Shown here: in pieces, positions 22,896 to 30,411 of the stretch | How positions within the stretch are numbered: position 1 is the first letter of the stretch | Layout of the letters: the number at the start of each line of letters is the position of its first letter | Assembly (NCBI GenBank): GCA_009774245.1 | Contig: VSNM01000047.1 | Span: 1 to 44,131 of the forward strand | From: Lachnospiraceae bacterium | GTDB lineage: Bacteria > Bacillota > Clostridia > Lachnospirales > Lachnospiraceae | Length of the DNA: 44,131 bases | Direction of reading: 5' to 3' | Notes under the pieces: model-generated | The model's database searches: none | What the model was told of the DNA's origin: nothing | The model's input: the letters and a program-made list of their open reading frames with translations, nothing else | Translations under genes and position numbers: made by a program

Positions 22896-24611
22896 ATGTT
22901 AGGAAGACCGGCGCTCGGGTATCAGGATTATGAGGAAGTCATCACGGAGGATATCCTCTATATAGATAAGACGGGATTTATCAGGGAATGGTGGGAGTAC
23001 GGCGATAAGGTTACGCTGATCACCAGGCCGCGCAGGTTTGGCAAGACGCTCAATATGAGCACGGTTGAATGCTTTTTCTCGAATCAATATGCGGGAAGGG
23101 GCGACTTGTTTGAAGGGAAGGATATCTGGCGTGAGGAAAAGTACAGACAGCTCCAGGGGACGTTTCCAGTTATTTTCTTAAGTTTTGCATCGGTCAAGAC
23201 TGGGGATGTTGAGGGGATTAAGACCGCGGTGAAAAAAATAATTGTCAGTGAATACAGAAAGCATAAAGACATTATGTCATCTAGTGAGTTTGACGACGCT
23301 GACAGGGAAAACTTTGCAGCCATCAAAAAAGATATGGCGGATGATACTGCCTATACTGCGATCAACGAACTCTGCGGTTATCTTGAGAAGTGCTATAACA
23401 AGAAGGTGATCGTCCTGTTGGATGAGTACGACACCCCGATGCAGGAGTCGTGGATTACCGGGAACTGGAATGAGACGGTTGAATTTTTCAGGAATTTTTT
23501 TAACGCCACGTTTAAGACAAATACGCATCTGTTTAGAAGCATCATAACAGGGATTACAAGGATTTCCAGAGAGAGCATCTTTTCGGACTTGAACAATCTG
23601 AAAGTGGTGACAACGACATCCGATAAATACGCGTGCTGTTTTGGGTTTTCGGAAGAAGAAGTTTTTGCAGCGCTTGATGACAAAGGACTCGGAAATGAAA
23701 AACAGGGGGTTAAAAAATGGTATGATGGTTTTATCTTTGGGACACATACAGACATTTATAATCCATGGTCAATTATATCCTTTATTGAAAATAATGCGAA
23801 TTATGATGCCTACTGGTCAAATACAAGCGGGAACGGCCTGGTAAATTCTCTGATACAAAAGGGAGATACTGATATCAAACAGACAATGGAGGATCTCCTA
23901 AAGGGTAAAAGTTTTGAGACAAAGATAGACGAACAGATCGTATTCAGCCAGCTCAATGATGATGCAGGCGCGGTCTGGAGTCTGTTTCTGGCAACAGGAT
24001 ACCTGAAAGTGCTAGGGCTGAAAAGAATTGCTCCCAGTGGGGCGGAGGAATCCGATGAGGAGGGCGATGTCTGGTATACGCTTGCAATCACCAATTTCGA
24101 GGTTAGAAAAATGTTCCGAAAAATGGTAAGCGGCTGGTTTGGCGGCCGGGGCGGGACTGCATATAATGATTTTATCAAGGCGCTTCTTCTTGGTGATAAG
24201 AAAGCAATGAATCGGTATATGAACCGGGTTGCACTGGCCACGTTCAGTAGCTTCGATACAGGAAACAAGCCCTCTGAATATGCAGAACCGGAGCGGTTTT
24301 ACCACGGTTTTGTGTTGGGGCTTATGGTAGACCTCGCGGACAGGTATTCTGTCACATCGAACCGTGAGAGCGGATTCGGACGCTATGACGTGATGCTCGA
24401 GCCGCTGAATGAAAAAGACGATGCCATTATTCTGGAATTTAAGGTACACGATCCCGACGATGAGAAGACGCTGGACGAGACAGTCCAGAAAGCGCTGGAA
24501 CAGATTGAGGAAAAACATTATAGCGCATCGCTCGAGGCAAAGGGAATCGCACCCGGTCGTATACGGAAGTACGGGTTTGCATTTCGGGGGAAGGAATGTA
24601 AGATCGGATAG
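22896..24611 (+). CDS. AAA-ATPase-like / PD-(D/E)XK nuclease protein, tandem copy 3 (mosaic)
   Basis: 571 residues, same family and motifs (RRFGKT, LLDEYDTP, RYDVML...IILEFKV). The pre-Walker-B block (IIVSEYRKHKDIMSSSEFDD) matches copy 1, not copy 2. From about residue 235 to 420 it diverges from both others (KYACCFGFSEEEV, then KVLGLKRIAPSGAEESDEEGD with an 8-residue net gain). From 24168 it becomes base-for-base identical to copy 2 for 277 nt. This is the pattern of a recombinant gene. GGGAGG lies 9 nt before the ATG. It is followed by a pyrimidine phosphorylase gene after 59 nt, with no terminator. Confidence 0.9.
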   Translation: MLGRPALGYQDYEEVITEDILYIDKTGFIREWWEYGDKVTLITRPRRFGKTLNMSTVECFFSNQYAGRGDLFEGKDIWREEKYRQLQGTFPVIFLSFASVKTGDVEGIKTAVKKIIVSEYRKHKDIMSSSEFDDADRENFAAIKKDMADDTAYTAINELCGYLEKCYNKKVIVLLDEYDTPMQESWITGNWNETVEFFRNFFNATFKTNTHLFRSIITGITRISRESIFSDLNNLKVVTTTSDKYACCFGFSEEEVFAALDDKGLGNEKQGVKKWYDGFIFGTHTDIYNPWSIISFIENNANYDAYWSNTSGNGLVNSLIQKGDTDIKQTMEDLLKGKSFETKIDEQIVFSQLNDDAGAVWSLFLATGYLKVLGLKRIAPSGAEESDEEGDVWYTLAITNFEVRKMFRKMVSGWFGGRGGTAYNDFIKALLLGDKKAMNRYMNRVALATFSSFDTGNKPSEYAEPERFYHGFVLGLMVDLADRYSVTSNRESGFGRYDVMLEPLNEKDDAIILEFKVHDPDDEKTLDETVQKALEQIEEKHYSASLEAKGIAPGRIRKYGFAFRGKECKIG

Positions 24612-24633
24612 GAAAATTTGGGTGGGAGAAAAT

Positions 24634-24652
24634 TGTGAAGGAAACTTCATGT
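24634..24652 (+). pseudogene. Possible scar of a third NlpC-like partner gene
   Basis: TGTGAAGGAAACTTCATG here matches TGTGAGGGAAACTTCATG in the intact NlpC-like gene (around 20241-20258, residues VRETS) at 17 of 18 bases, at the place where a third partner gene would be expected. The match is short, so chance is possible. It also makes a spurious upstream GTG for the next gene. Confidence 0.4.
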
Positions 24653-24670
24653 AGAAGGGTGGAAATCAAG

Positions 24671-25978
24671 ATGAGAATGTATGACCTGATTATGAAAAAG
24701 CGCAATGGCGGCGTTTTGGGCGACGGGGAAATCCGCTTTATGGTACAGGGCTACACGAGGGGCGATATCCCTGATTACCAGATGTCAGCTATGATGATGG
24801 CGATTTATTTCCAGGGAATGAACGCGGACGAGACGCTGGCGTTGACGATGGCGATGGCTGAGAGCGGCGATATGCTGGATTTAAGCGATATCCGTGGTGT
24901 GAAGGTTGACAAGCACTCGACGGGCGGTGTGGGCGACAAGACTTCGCTGGCACTGACGCCGATGGTCGCCGCGGCGGGCGTCACGGTGGCCAAGATGAGC
25001 GGACGGGGACTGGGGCACACGGGCGGCACGATCGATAAATTGGAGAGCTTTTCCGGTTTCTCCACGGCAATTTCAGAACAACAGTTCAAGGAGAATGTCA
25101 ACCGCGTCGGAATCGCAATCATGGGGCAGACAGCAGACCTGGCACCGGCGGACAAGAAACTCTATGCGCTGCGGGACGTGACGGCCACGGTTGACAACAT
25201 GTCCCTGATTGCTTCCTCCATTATGAGTAAAAAACTGGCGGCGGGCGCGGACGCGATTGTGCTGGATGTCAAGACTGGAAGCGGCGCATTCATGAAAACT
25301 GAGGCGGATTCCTTTGCGCTGGCACGCGAGATGGTGCGAATCGGAAACGGCGCGGGGAGAAAGACGATCGCCGTGGTCTCCGATATGGACCAGCCGTTGG
25401 GCTATGCGGTCGGCAATGCGCTTGAGGTGAGGGAGGCGATCGAAACCTTAAAGGGCAATGGACCGGAAGATTTTGTCGAACTCTGTATGACACTTGGCTC
25501 TTATATGCTCGTGGCAGGTGGAAAAGCGGCCGATCAGGAGGCGGCGGAACGTATTTTGCGGGAGGTTATCGCAAATGGCAGTGCGCTTGAGAAGCTTGCG
25601 GAGTTTGTCGCGGCGCAGGGGGGTGACAGGGAGCTTGTGTACCACCCGGATAGGCTTCCACAGGCATCGATCGCACAGGAGATCGAATCCCCCATGGACG
25701 GCTATATCCAGAGAATCGTGTGCGATGAGATTGGTATCTGCTCGTTGCTCCTGGGCGGCGGACGGGAGACAAAGGAGAGCGAGATCGATCTGTCTGTCGG
25801 GCTTGTACTGCACAGGAAGGTGGGCGACGCGGTGAAGAAGGGAGAAACGCTTGCCACAATCTATGCCAATGATCAGGCGAAGCTTGACGCGGCACGGGAG
25901 AGATTTCTGCGGGCGTACACGATTGACAGGAATCCGGTGGAAAAAAAGCCGCTCATCAAGGGAATAGTAATGGAATAA
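24671..25978 (+). CDS. pdp: Pyrimidine-nucleoside (thymidine) phosphorylase
   Basis: Phosphorolysis of thymidine/uridine to free base plus (deoxy)ribose-1-phosphate, for cytoplasmic nucleoside salvage. 435 residues, the normal length. Motifs are the N-terminal helical region with GYTRGDIPDYQMSAMMMAI, VDKHSTGGVGDKTSL (phosphate binding), MSGRGLGHTGGTIDKLES (family signature), SIMSKKLAAGAD, KTGSGAFMK, and a C-terminal lipoyl-like alpha/beta domain. The start is ATG 24671, the usual MRMYDLI beginning; the upstream GTG at 24635 is part of a scar. It lies just beyond the nuclease array and marks the return to core genes. Confidence 0.95.
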   Translation: MRMYDLIMKKRNGGVLGDGEIRFMVQGYTRGDIPDYQMSAMMMAIYFQGMNADETLALTMAMAESGDMLDLSDIRGVKVDKHSTGGVGDKTSLALTPMVAAAGVTVAKMSGRGLGHTGGTIDKLESFSGFSTAISEQQFKENVNRVGIAIMGQTADLAPADKKLYALRDVTATVDNMSLIASSIMSKKLAAGADAIVLDVKTGSGAFMKTEADSFALAREMVRIGNGAGRKTIAVVSDMDQPLGYAVGNALEVREAIETLKGNGPEDFVELCMTLGSYMLVAGGKAADQEAAERILREVIANGSALEKLAEFVAAQGGDRELVYHPDRLPQASIAQEIESPMDGYIQRIVCDEIGICSLLLGGGRETKESEIDLSVGLVLHRKVGDAVKKGETLATIYANDQAKLDAARERFLRAYTIDRNPVEKKPLIKGIVME

Positions 25979-25987
25979 AAGACATAG

Positions 25988-26019
25988 AATGAAGTATAGA
26001 AAACCTATACTTCATTTTT
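25988..26019 (+). terminator. Rho-independent terminator after pdp
   Basis: A 12-bp perfect stem (25988-25999 with 26005-26016, AATGAAGTATAG/CTATACTTCATT), 5-nt loop AAAAC, and TTTTT at the 3' end (26015-26019). It starts 9 nt after the pdp stop and lies 11 nt before yqfC. Confidence 0.9.
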
Positions 26020-26029
26020 GGGTGCCGGT

Positions 26030-26350
26030 ATGAGTAGACATGATGGTTCTAAATATCACGAACTTTTCAAACAGGATGTGATGAGTGCGGGGGAGCGCTT
26101 TGCAGATGCGTTTTCACTGCCAAAGGATATGGTGGTGAATGCTACGCTGTTTCACATGGTAGGCGCGTCGGAGCTTTTTATTGAGAATTTTAAGGGAATC
26201 ATATCCTATACGTGCCATAATGTATTGATCAAGGGCAGTAATGTGAAATATTGTGTCTGCGGGGATTGTCTCACGATAGAGTACTACTCAAATGAGGACA
26301 TGAAAATATCAGGGCAGATCATGGAAGTTAAGGTGATAAGAGAATCATGA
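26030..26350 (+). CDS. yqfC: Sporulation protein YqfC (YabP/YqfC family)
   Basis: A small (106-residue) protein of the YabP/YqfC family, known from Bacilli and Clostridia as a mother-cell sporulation protein. The family pattern is visible in VVNATLFHMVGASELFIENFKGIISY and NVLIKGSNVKYCVCGDCLTIEYY. Position and partner are decisive: yqfD, phoH, an HD protein and ybeY follow in the order conserved across Firmicutes. The start is ATG 26030; the frame extends to a TTG at 26018, which overlaps the terminator. The ribosome binding site is weak (GGGTG). Confidence 0.85.
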   Translation: MSRHDGSKYHELFKQDVMSAGERFADAFSLPKDMVVNATLFHMVGASELFIENFKGIISYTCHNVLIKGSNVKYCVCGDCLTIEYYSNEDMKISGQIMEVKVIRES

Positions 26351-26351
26351 G

Positions 26352-27635
26352 GTGGAGCTCTTGCGGAATGAATGGATACGCTTTGTCAGAGGATTTCTGG
26401 TCATCAGGGTTGATGGGGACTACATGGAGCGCTTTTTCAATATGTGCAGAATGCACAACATTGATTTGTGGGGGATTCGGAAAGAACAGGAGCAGGAGAA
26501 GGACATCTGTATGTGTGAGGCGTATGCCGCTGATTTTGTCAAAATGCCTCCTCTGCTGAAGAAAACAGGTACGAAAGCGCATGTGGTCAAAAAGAAAGGA
26601 CTACCCTTTTATTTTCCTTTTATCAAGAAAAGGATTATTTTTTTTGCAGGAGTGATGATCTGTCTGGCGCTGCTGAACTATGTGACGGATTATGTATGGG
26701 CGATCGAGTACGTCGGCAACCTTCAGGTGAGTGATGATGAGCTGTCAGACTTTCTGGAGCGGGAATCGATTCATTATGGAATGAAGAAGGACAGTATTAA
26801 CTGCGATGAGAAGGAGAAGAGGCTGAGGGAGGCTTTTCCGAATGTGACATGGACTTCGATCTATTTTGATGGAACGAAGCTTTTTATTGAAGTCAAGGAG
26901 AATGAGAAGTCGGAACCGGTGGAGCGCGTGACAAGAGGGACGAATATCATCGCAGACGAAGCGGGGACGATCACTTCGATTGTGACGAGGAACGGCGTGC
27001 CAAAGGTAAAAGCGGGCGACAGAGTTGAGGAGGGACAGCTCCTTGTGGCGGGAGGAGTGCCGGTGTATGATGAGAGTCAGAGTATTGTCGGTTTTCAGAT
27101 TTATGATGCGGATGCAGATATTTACATCAGGACACCGATCGAATATCAATGCGAGGTCAACAGCGGATATCCTGTCATGGTCTATACCGGCGATCATGTC
27201 AAAATGGGGTTTGCGGAGATTGGCGGCTATCATATTGACGGGATGCCGCTATGGGATTTTATCGAACGAAATATTTTGAGAAAAGAAAATGAGAACCTGT
27301 ATGAGACGGCGGTAGAAAAACATCAGATAGTTTTACTTGATAATATTTATCTTCCGTTATATTATGGAAGTATTGACAGAAAAGAGTATTATATAAAGTA
27401 TTGTACCTACACAGAGGAGGAGATGGAAAGTATATTATCTGAGACTTTTGAAAAATTTATTTCAGGTTTAGAGCAAAAAGGGGTACAAATTGTTGAAAAA
27501 AATGTTAAAATGGAAAAGAGCAGCAAAGGAATGGAATTATATGGAAGCTTACTGGTGGTAAAACAGACTGGTGAGACAGCCGACATACCGGCGGACGCTG
27601 CTCAGGAAAATGAGACAGAACAAACGGAGGAGTAA
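26352..27635 (+). CDS. yqfD: Sporulation protein YqfD
   Basis: A membrane protein of the YqfD/SpoIV family, 427 residues. An N-terminal RNEWIRFVRGFLVIRVDGDYMERFFN domain precedes a single helix (about residues 93-115, RIIFFAGVMICLALLNYVTDYVW). A large extracytoplasmic part with a POTRA-like start follows (VGNLQVSDDELSDFLERE, then PNVTWTSIYFDGTKLFIEVKENE). The GTG at 26352 begins one base after the yqfC stop; a TTG at 26361 with GGTGGAG upstream is an alternative and there is no in-frame ATG nearby. The C-terminal tail is rich in Thr, Ala and Glu. Expression is probably coupled to yqfC. Confidence 0.9.
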   Translation: MELLRNEWIRFVRGFLVIRVDGDYMERFFNMCRMHNIDLWGIRKEQEQEKDICMCEAYAADFVKMPPLLKKTGTKAHVVKKKGLPFYFPFIKKRIIFFAGVMICLALLNYVTDYVWAIEYVGNLQVSDDELSDFLERESIHYGMKKDSINCDEKEKRLREAFPNVTWTSIYFDGTKLFIEVKENEKSEPVERVTRGTNIIADEAGTITSIVTRNGVPKVKAGDRVEEGQLLVAGGVPVYDESQSIVGFQIYDADADIYIRTPIEYQCEVNSGYPVMVYTGDHVKMGFAEIGGYHIDGMPLWDFIERNILRKENENLYETAVEKHQIVLLDNIYLPLYYGSIDRKEYYIKYCTYTEEEMESILSETFEKFISGLEQKGVQIVEKNVKMEKSSKGMELYGSLLVVKQTGETADIPADAAQENETEQTEE

Positions 27636-27642
27636 GAGTACA

Positions 27643-28695
27643 TTGGCGGATTTTCAGATTGGAATGCAGATTGACGCAGAGCACATGCAGAATCTCTTTG
27701 GCAGTCACGACGCGTATATTAAACAGATCGAGGACGATCTGCATGTTATCATAACAGACCGGAACGGGGAAGTGCACATCAGCGGCGAGCAGACAGCCGT
27801 CAGCAAAGCGGCGAAGCTGATCGATGGGCTGGTGGAGCTGTCTAGGAGAGGAAACAGGATACAGGAACAGAATGTGTCGTATGCATTGGAGTTGTCCAGG
27901 GAGGGGGATGAGGATGCACTGCTTGAGATTGATTCGGAGTGCATCTGCCATACGATATCAGGAAAGCCGATCAAGCCAAAGACGCTGGGGCAGAAGAAGT
28001 ATATTGATGCCATCAGGGATAAGATGATCGTGTTTGGACTGGGACCGGCGGGAACCGGCAAGACATATCTTGCGATGGCTATGGCGATCACTGCGTTTAA
28101 AAATCATGAGGTGGAACGCATTATTTTAACGCGCCCTGCCATCGAGGCGGGGGAAAAGCTCGGCTTTTTGCCGGGAGACCTGCAGAGCAAGGTAGATCCC
28201 TACCTGCGGCCGCTGTACGACGCGCTGTATCAGATCATGGGGGCGGAGAGCTTTCAGAAAAATATGGAGAAAGGCCTGATCGAGGTGGCGCCGCTTGCCT
28301 ACATGCGCGGACGGACGCTGGATAATGCCTATATCATATTGGATGAAGCGCAGAACACGACACCGGCGCAGATGAAGATGTTCCTCACGCGCATCGGATT
28401 TGGCTCTAAGGTGGTTGTGACCGGAGACGCCTCACAGAAAGATCTGGCAGCAGGAGTGCAGTCTGGACTTGACGTTGCGGAGCGGGTATTGGGAAAGATC
28501 AGTGACATCGCATTTATCCGGCTGACAAGCAGGGATGTGGTAAGGCACCCGCTTGTCCAGAAGATCGTCAAGGCGTATGAGGATTATGAGGAACGCATAA
28601 ATAACAGGCAGGAGAAGAGTAGCCACAAGGAGGGGCAGCGTGCGAAGAGAAGCAGTGCGCCGTTCAGGGAAAATAAATACAGACAAAGGAAATAG
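27643..28695 (+). CDS. phoH: PhoH-like ATPase (YbeZ/PhoH)
   Basis: Cytoplasmic PhoH-family P-loop ATPase, about 350 residues, linked with YbeY in rRNA/RNA metabolism. An N-terminal KH-like region (DAYIKQIEDDLHVIITDRNG) precedes Walker A FGLGPAGTGKTYLA, TRPAIEAGEKLGFLPGD, and Walker B AYIILDEAQNTTPAQM, then VVTGDASQKDL. The longest frame starts inside yqfD at 27571. TTG 27643 has GGAGGAG (27627-27633) 9 nt upstream and gives the usual family N-terminus (ADFQIGMQIDAEHMQNLFG), so I prefer it. The C-terminal 30 residues are basic and probably disordered. Confidence 0.92.
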   Translation: MADFQIGMQIDAEHMQNLFGSHDAYIKQIEDDLHVIITDRNGEVHISGEQTAVSKAAKLIDGLVELSRRGNRIQEQNVSYALELSREGDEDALLEIDSECICHTISGKPIKPKTLGQKKYIDAIRDKMIVFGLGPAGTGKTYLAMAMAITAFKNHEVERIILTRPAIEAGEKLGFLPGDLQSKVDPYLRPLYDALYQIMGAESFQKNMEKGLIEVAPLAYMRGRTLDNAYIILDEAQNTTPAQMKMFLTRIGFGSKVVVTGDASQKDLAAGVQSGLDVAERVLGKISDIAFIRLTSRDVVRHPLVQKIVKAYEDYEERINNRQEKSSHKEGQRAKRSSAPFRENKYRQRK

Positions 28696-28700
28696 GACAT

Positions 28701-29912
28701 ATGAAGAAAAAAGAAGAGGCCGGCTGGCAAAAAGTGCTTCTTGCAACAGGAATGATTATCATATCGATACCAGCAATTGGTATCTCTGCGTACTTGTATG
28801 AAAAGTCCTTTCGGGACATTTTTATGCTGCTCATTATTGTCACGGCCTGTTTTGGCATGGCATTGTTTTCGTTTTTTCAGTCAAATGTATTTCAGGCGCT
28901 TCACTACGATAACGGAGGGCATTTATCGCGTTTTGTGACCACGTTTCTGGTGGGAACGGCGGTGGCCTGTCTGCTGCCGGTACTGCCTGATGCGGGCTGG
29001 ATACTGCCTGTTTTTGCGCTGGCATTGACGCTGTTTTCCAATACTGTTACCGGACTGACTGCATATGCGGGGCTGATGTGTGTGTGTGCTTATTTTGCCT
29101 CCGCGGATATCCTTACATTTTTGATGTACTTCCTGACCGGAGTGCTCTTTGCGGTGCTCTTTGAGCGGCTTGACAATGATTACAGGACTGGGGTGCCCAT
29201 GTCTGTAGCGGGAATGATCTACGTGATCGAGATTGCGGCAAAGGTGATCTTCCAGAGTCATGGCGTGATAACGGCGAACGCGCTTGTCGTACCGATTATG
29301 AATGTGTTTGTCACGTTTATTTTGATGCTGGCAATCCTGCGGTTTTACTGTGCGGTTGTCATAGATAAGGAGAAGGGAAGATATCTGCGCATTAATGATC
29401 AGGAATATGAGCTGCTTGCCAAGTACAAGGAGGAGGACAAGCAGACTTATTTCAATGCCATACATACGGCATATTTTGCGGAGAAGACGGCAAGGTTGCT
29501 GCATATGGATGTCGATGTGGCAAAAAACGGAGGGTACTATCACCGGATCATTGTGCTGGAATGCAAAAAGCAGGACAGATCTCTGGAGGAAATCTGTCAG
29601 GAGAATAAGTTTCCGCCCGAGGCGGTTCAACTGCTGCAGGAATATACCTACAAGTCGAGGCCGATGAAAATGCGCGAGACGGTGGCAGTGTATTTCGCGG
29701 ACTGCGTGGTTTCGTCGATCATGTACCTGATCGAAAAAGGAGAATCGCAGGAGCAGGACAGGGATTATGGAAAGATAGCCACTGCGATCATACGCAGGAA
29801 GATCGGGAGCGGCGTGCTGAATAACAGTGAGATCTCTCTGGCAGATCTGAGTGGAATAGAAAAAATATATACAGGAGAAAAATTGTACTATGACTTTTTA
29901 CGTAGAGAGTGA
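28701..29912 (+). CDS. PgpH/YqfF-like membrane protein with degenerate HD domain
   Basis: 403 residues. About seven hydrophobic helices lie in residues 13-220, followed by a cytoplasmic domain resembling the HD domain of c-di-AMP phosphodiesterase PgpH (YqfF). It sits exactly where pgpH sits in Firmicutes, between phoH and ybeY. Two differences stand out. The large extracellular domain of PgpH is absent, so the protein is far shorter than the roughly 700-residue norm. The HD pair is not intact: YHDIGK of active enzymes reads YYHRIIV here (His281-Arg282), while an earlier His is kept (AIHTAYFAEKTARLL). Metal-dependent hydrolysis is therefore doubtful; a nucleotide-sensing or scaffold role is inference. 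The end overlaps ybeY by 23 nt. Confidence 0.82.
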   Translation: MKKKEEAGWQKVLLATGMIIISIPAIGISAYLYEKSFRDIFMLLIIVTACFGMALFSFFQSNVFQALHYDNGGHLSRFVTTFLVGTAVACLLPVLPDAGWILPVFALALTLFSNTVTGLTAYAGLMCVCAYFASADILTFLMYFLTGVLFAVLFERLDNDYRTGVPMSVAGMIYVIEIAAKVIFQSHGVITANALVVPIMNVFVTFILMLAILRFYCAVVIDKEKGRYLRINDQEYELLAKYKEEDKQTYFNAIHTAYFAEKTARLLHMDVDVAKNGGYYHRIIVLECKKQDRSLEEICQENKFPPEAVQLLQEYTYKSRPMKMRETVAVYFADCVVSSIMYLIEKGESQEQDRDYGKIATAIIRRKIGSGVLNNSEISLADLSGIEKIYTGEKLYYDFLRRE

Positions 29913-30411
29913 GACGGACAGAGCGCTTCCTTTTGATGCGGAGGAAGTGGCGGGCACCGTGATCAGGGAGGCGTTGGACTATGAGCAGTGTCCCTACGAG
30001 GTGTCGCTGAATGTGCTTCTCACGGACAATGAAGGGATTCATGAGCTGAACAGGCAGTATCGGGGAATAGACCGTCCGACGGACGTATTGTCGTTCCCAA
30101 ATGTGGACTATGACAATCCAGCGGATTTCTCTGTGATAGAAGATCACATAGAGGACTACTTTGATCCTGATAATGGGGAATTGTGCCTCGGGGATATCGT
30201 GATATCCGTTGACCGGGTATATGAGCAGGCCGGGGAGTATGGACACTCTGTCAGGCGGGAATATGCGTTTCTGATCGCGCACAGCATGCTCCACCTTTTG
30301 GGCTATGACCATATGGAGCCCGGGGATGCCGCGGTGATGGAACGAAAGCAAGAGGAAATATTGGACAGGCTTGGAATAACGAGAAGTGAGCAGCAAGGAG
30401 CAGTTAAATGA
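29890..30411 (+). CDS. ybeY: Endoribonuclease YbeY
   Basis: Zinc-dependent endoribonuclease involved in 16S rRNA 3'-end maturation and ribosome quality control. 173 residues. The zinc motif HSMLHLLGYDH (HxxxHxxxxxH, about residues 131-141) and the upstream LNRQYRGIDRPTDVLSFP and LGDIVIS blocks are diagnostic. The start overlaps the preceding gene by 23 nt; AGGAG lies 12 nt upstream. The 3' end overlaps the next gene by ATGA, so translation is coupled. There is no dgkA, cdd or era after it, unlike in Bacillus. Confidence 0.96.
   Translation: MTFYVESETDRALPFDAEEVAGTVIREALDYEQCPYEVSLNVLLTDNEGIHELNRQYRGIDRPTDVLSFPNVDYDNPADFSVIEDHIEDYFDPDNGELCLGDIVISVDRVYEQAGEYGHSVRREYAFLIAHSMLHLLGYDHMEPGDAAVMERKQEEILDRLGITRSEQQGAVK

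Larger units (their letters stand above)
18451..24611 (+). repeat. Tandem array of three ATPase-nuclease genes (unit with NlpC-like partner)
   Basis: Three genes starting at 18451, 21042 and 22896 share long near-identical stretches including silent sites. The C-terminal coding part of copies 2 and 3 is identical for 277 nt (22290-22566 = 24168-24444). The leader from TATAAT to the start codon is identical between copies 2 and 3 (20985-21041 = 22839-22895). The sequence after the stop (TAAAAATATTTTATGAAAA) is shared by copies 1 and 2. The duplicated unit was the nuclease gene plus the NlpC-like gene. Confidence 0.92.

Noticed and set aside
16413..24611. CRISPR array, transposon or prophage as the cause of the repeats
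   Set aside because: The repeats are whole coding sequences. There are no short spaced repeats, no transposase, integrase or phage gene, and no terminal inverted repeats around the array.
24635..24670. GTG 24635 as start of the pyrimidine phosphorylase
   Set aside because: It would add 12 residues that match the NlpC-like gene and not the phosphorylase family; ATG 24671 gives the usual N-terminus.
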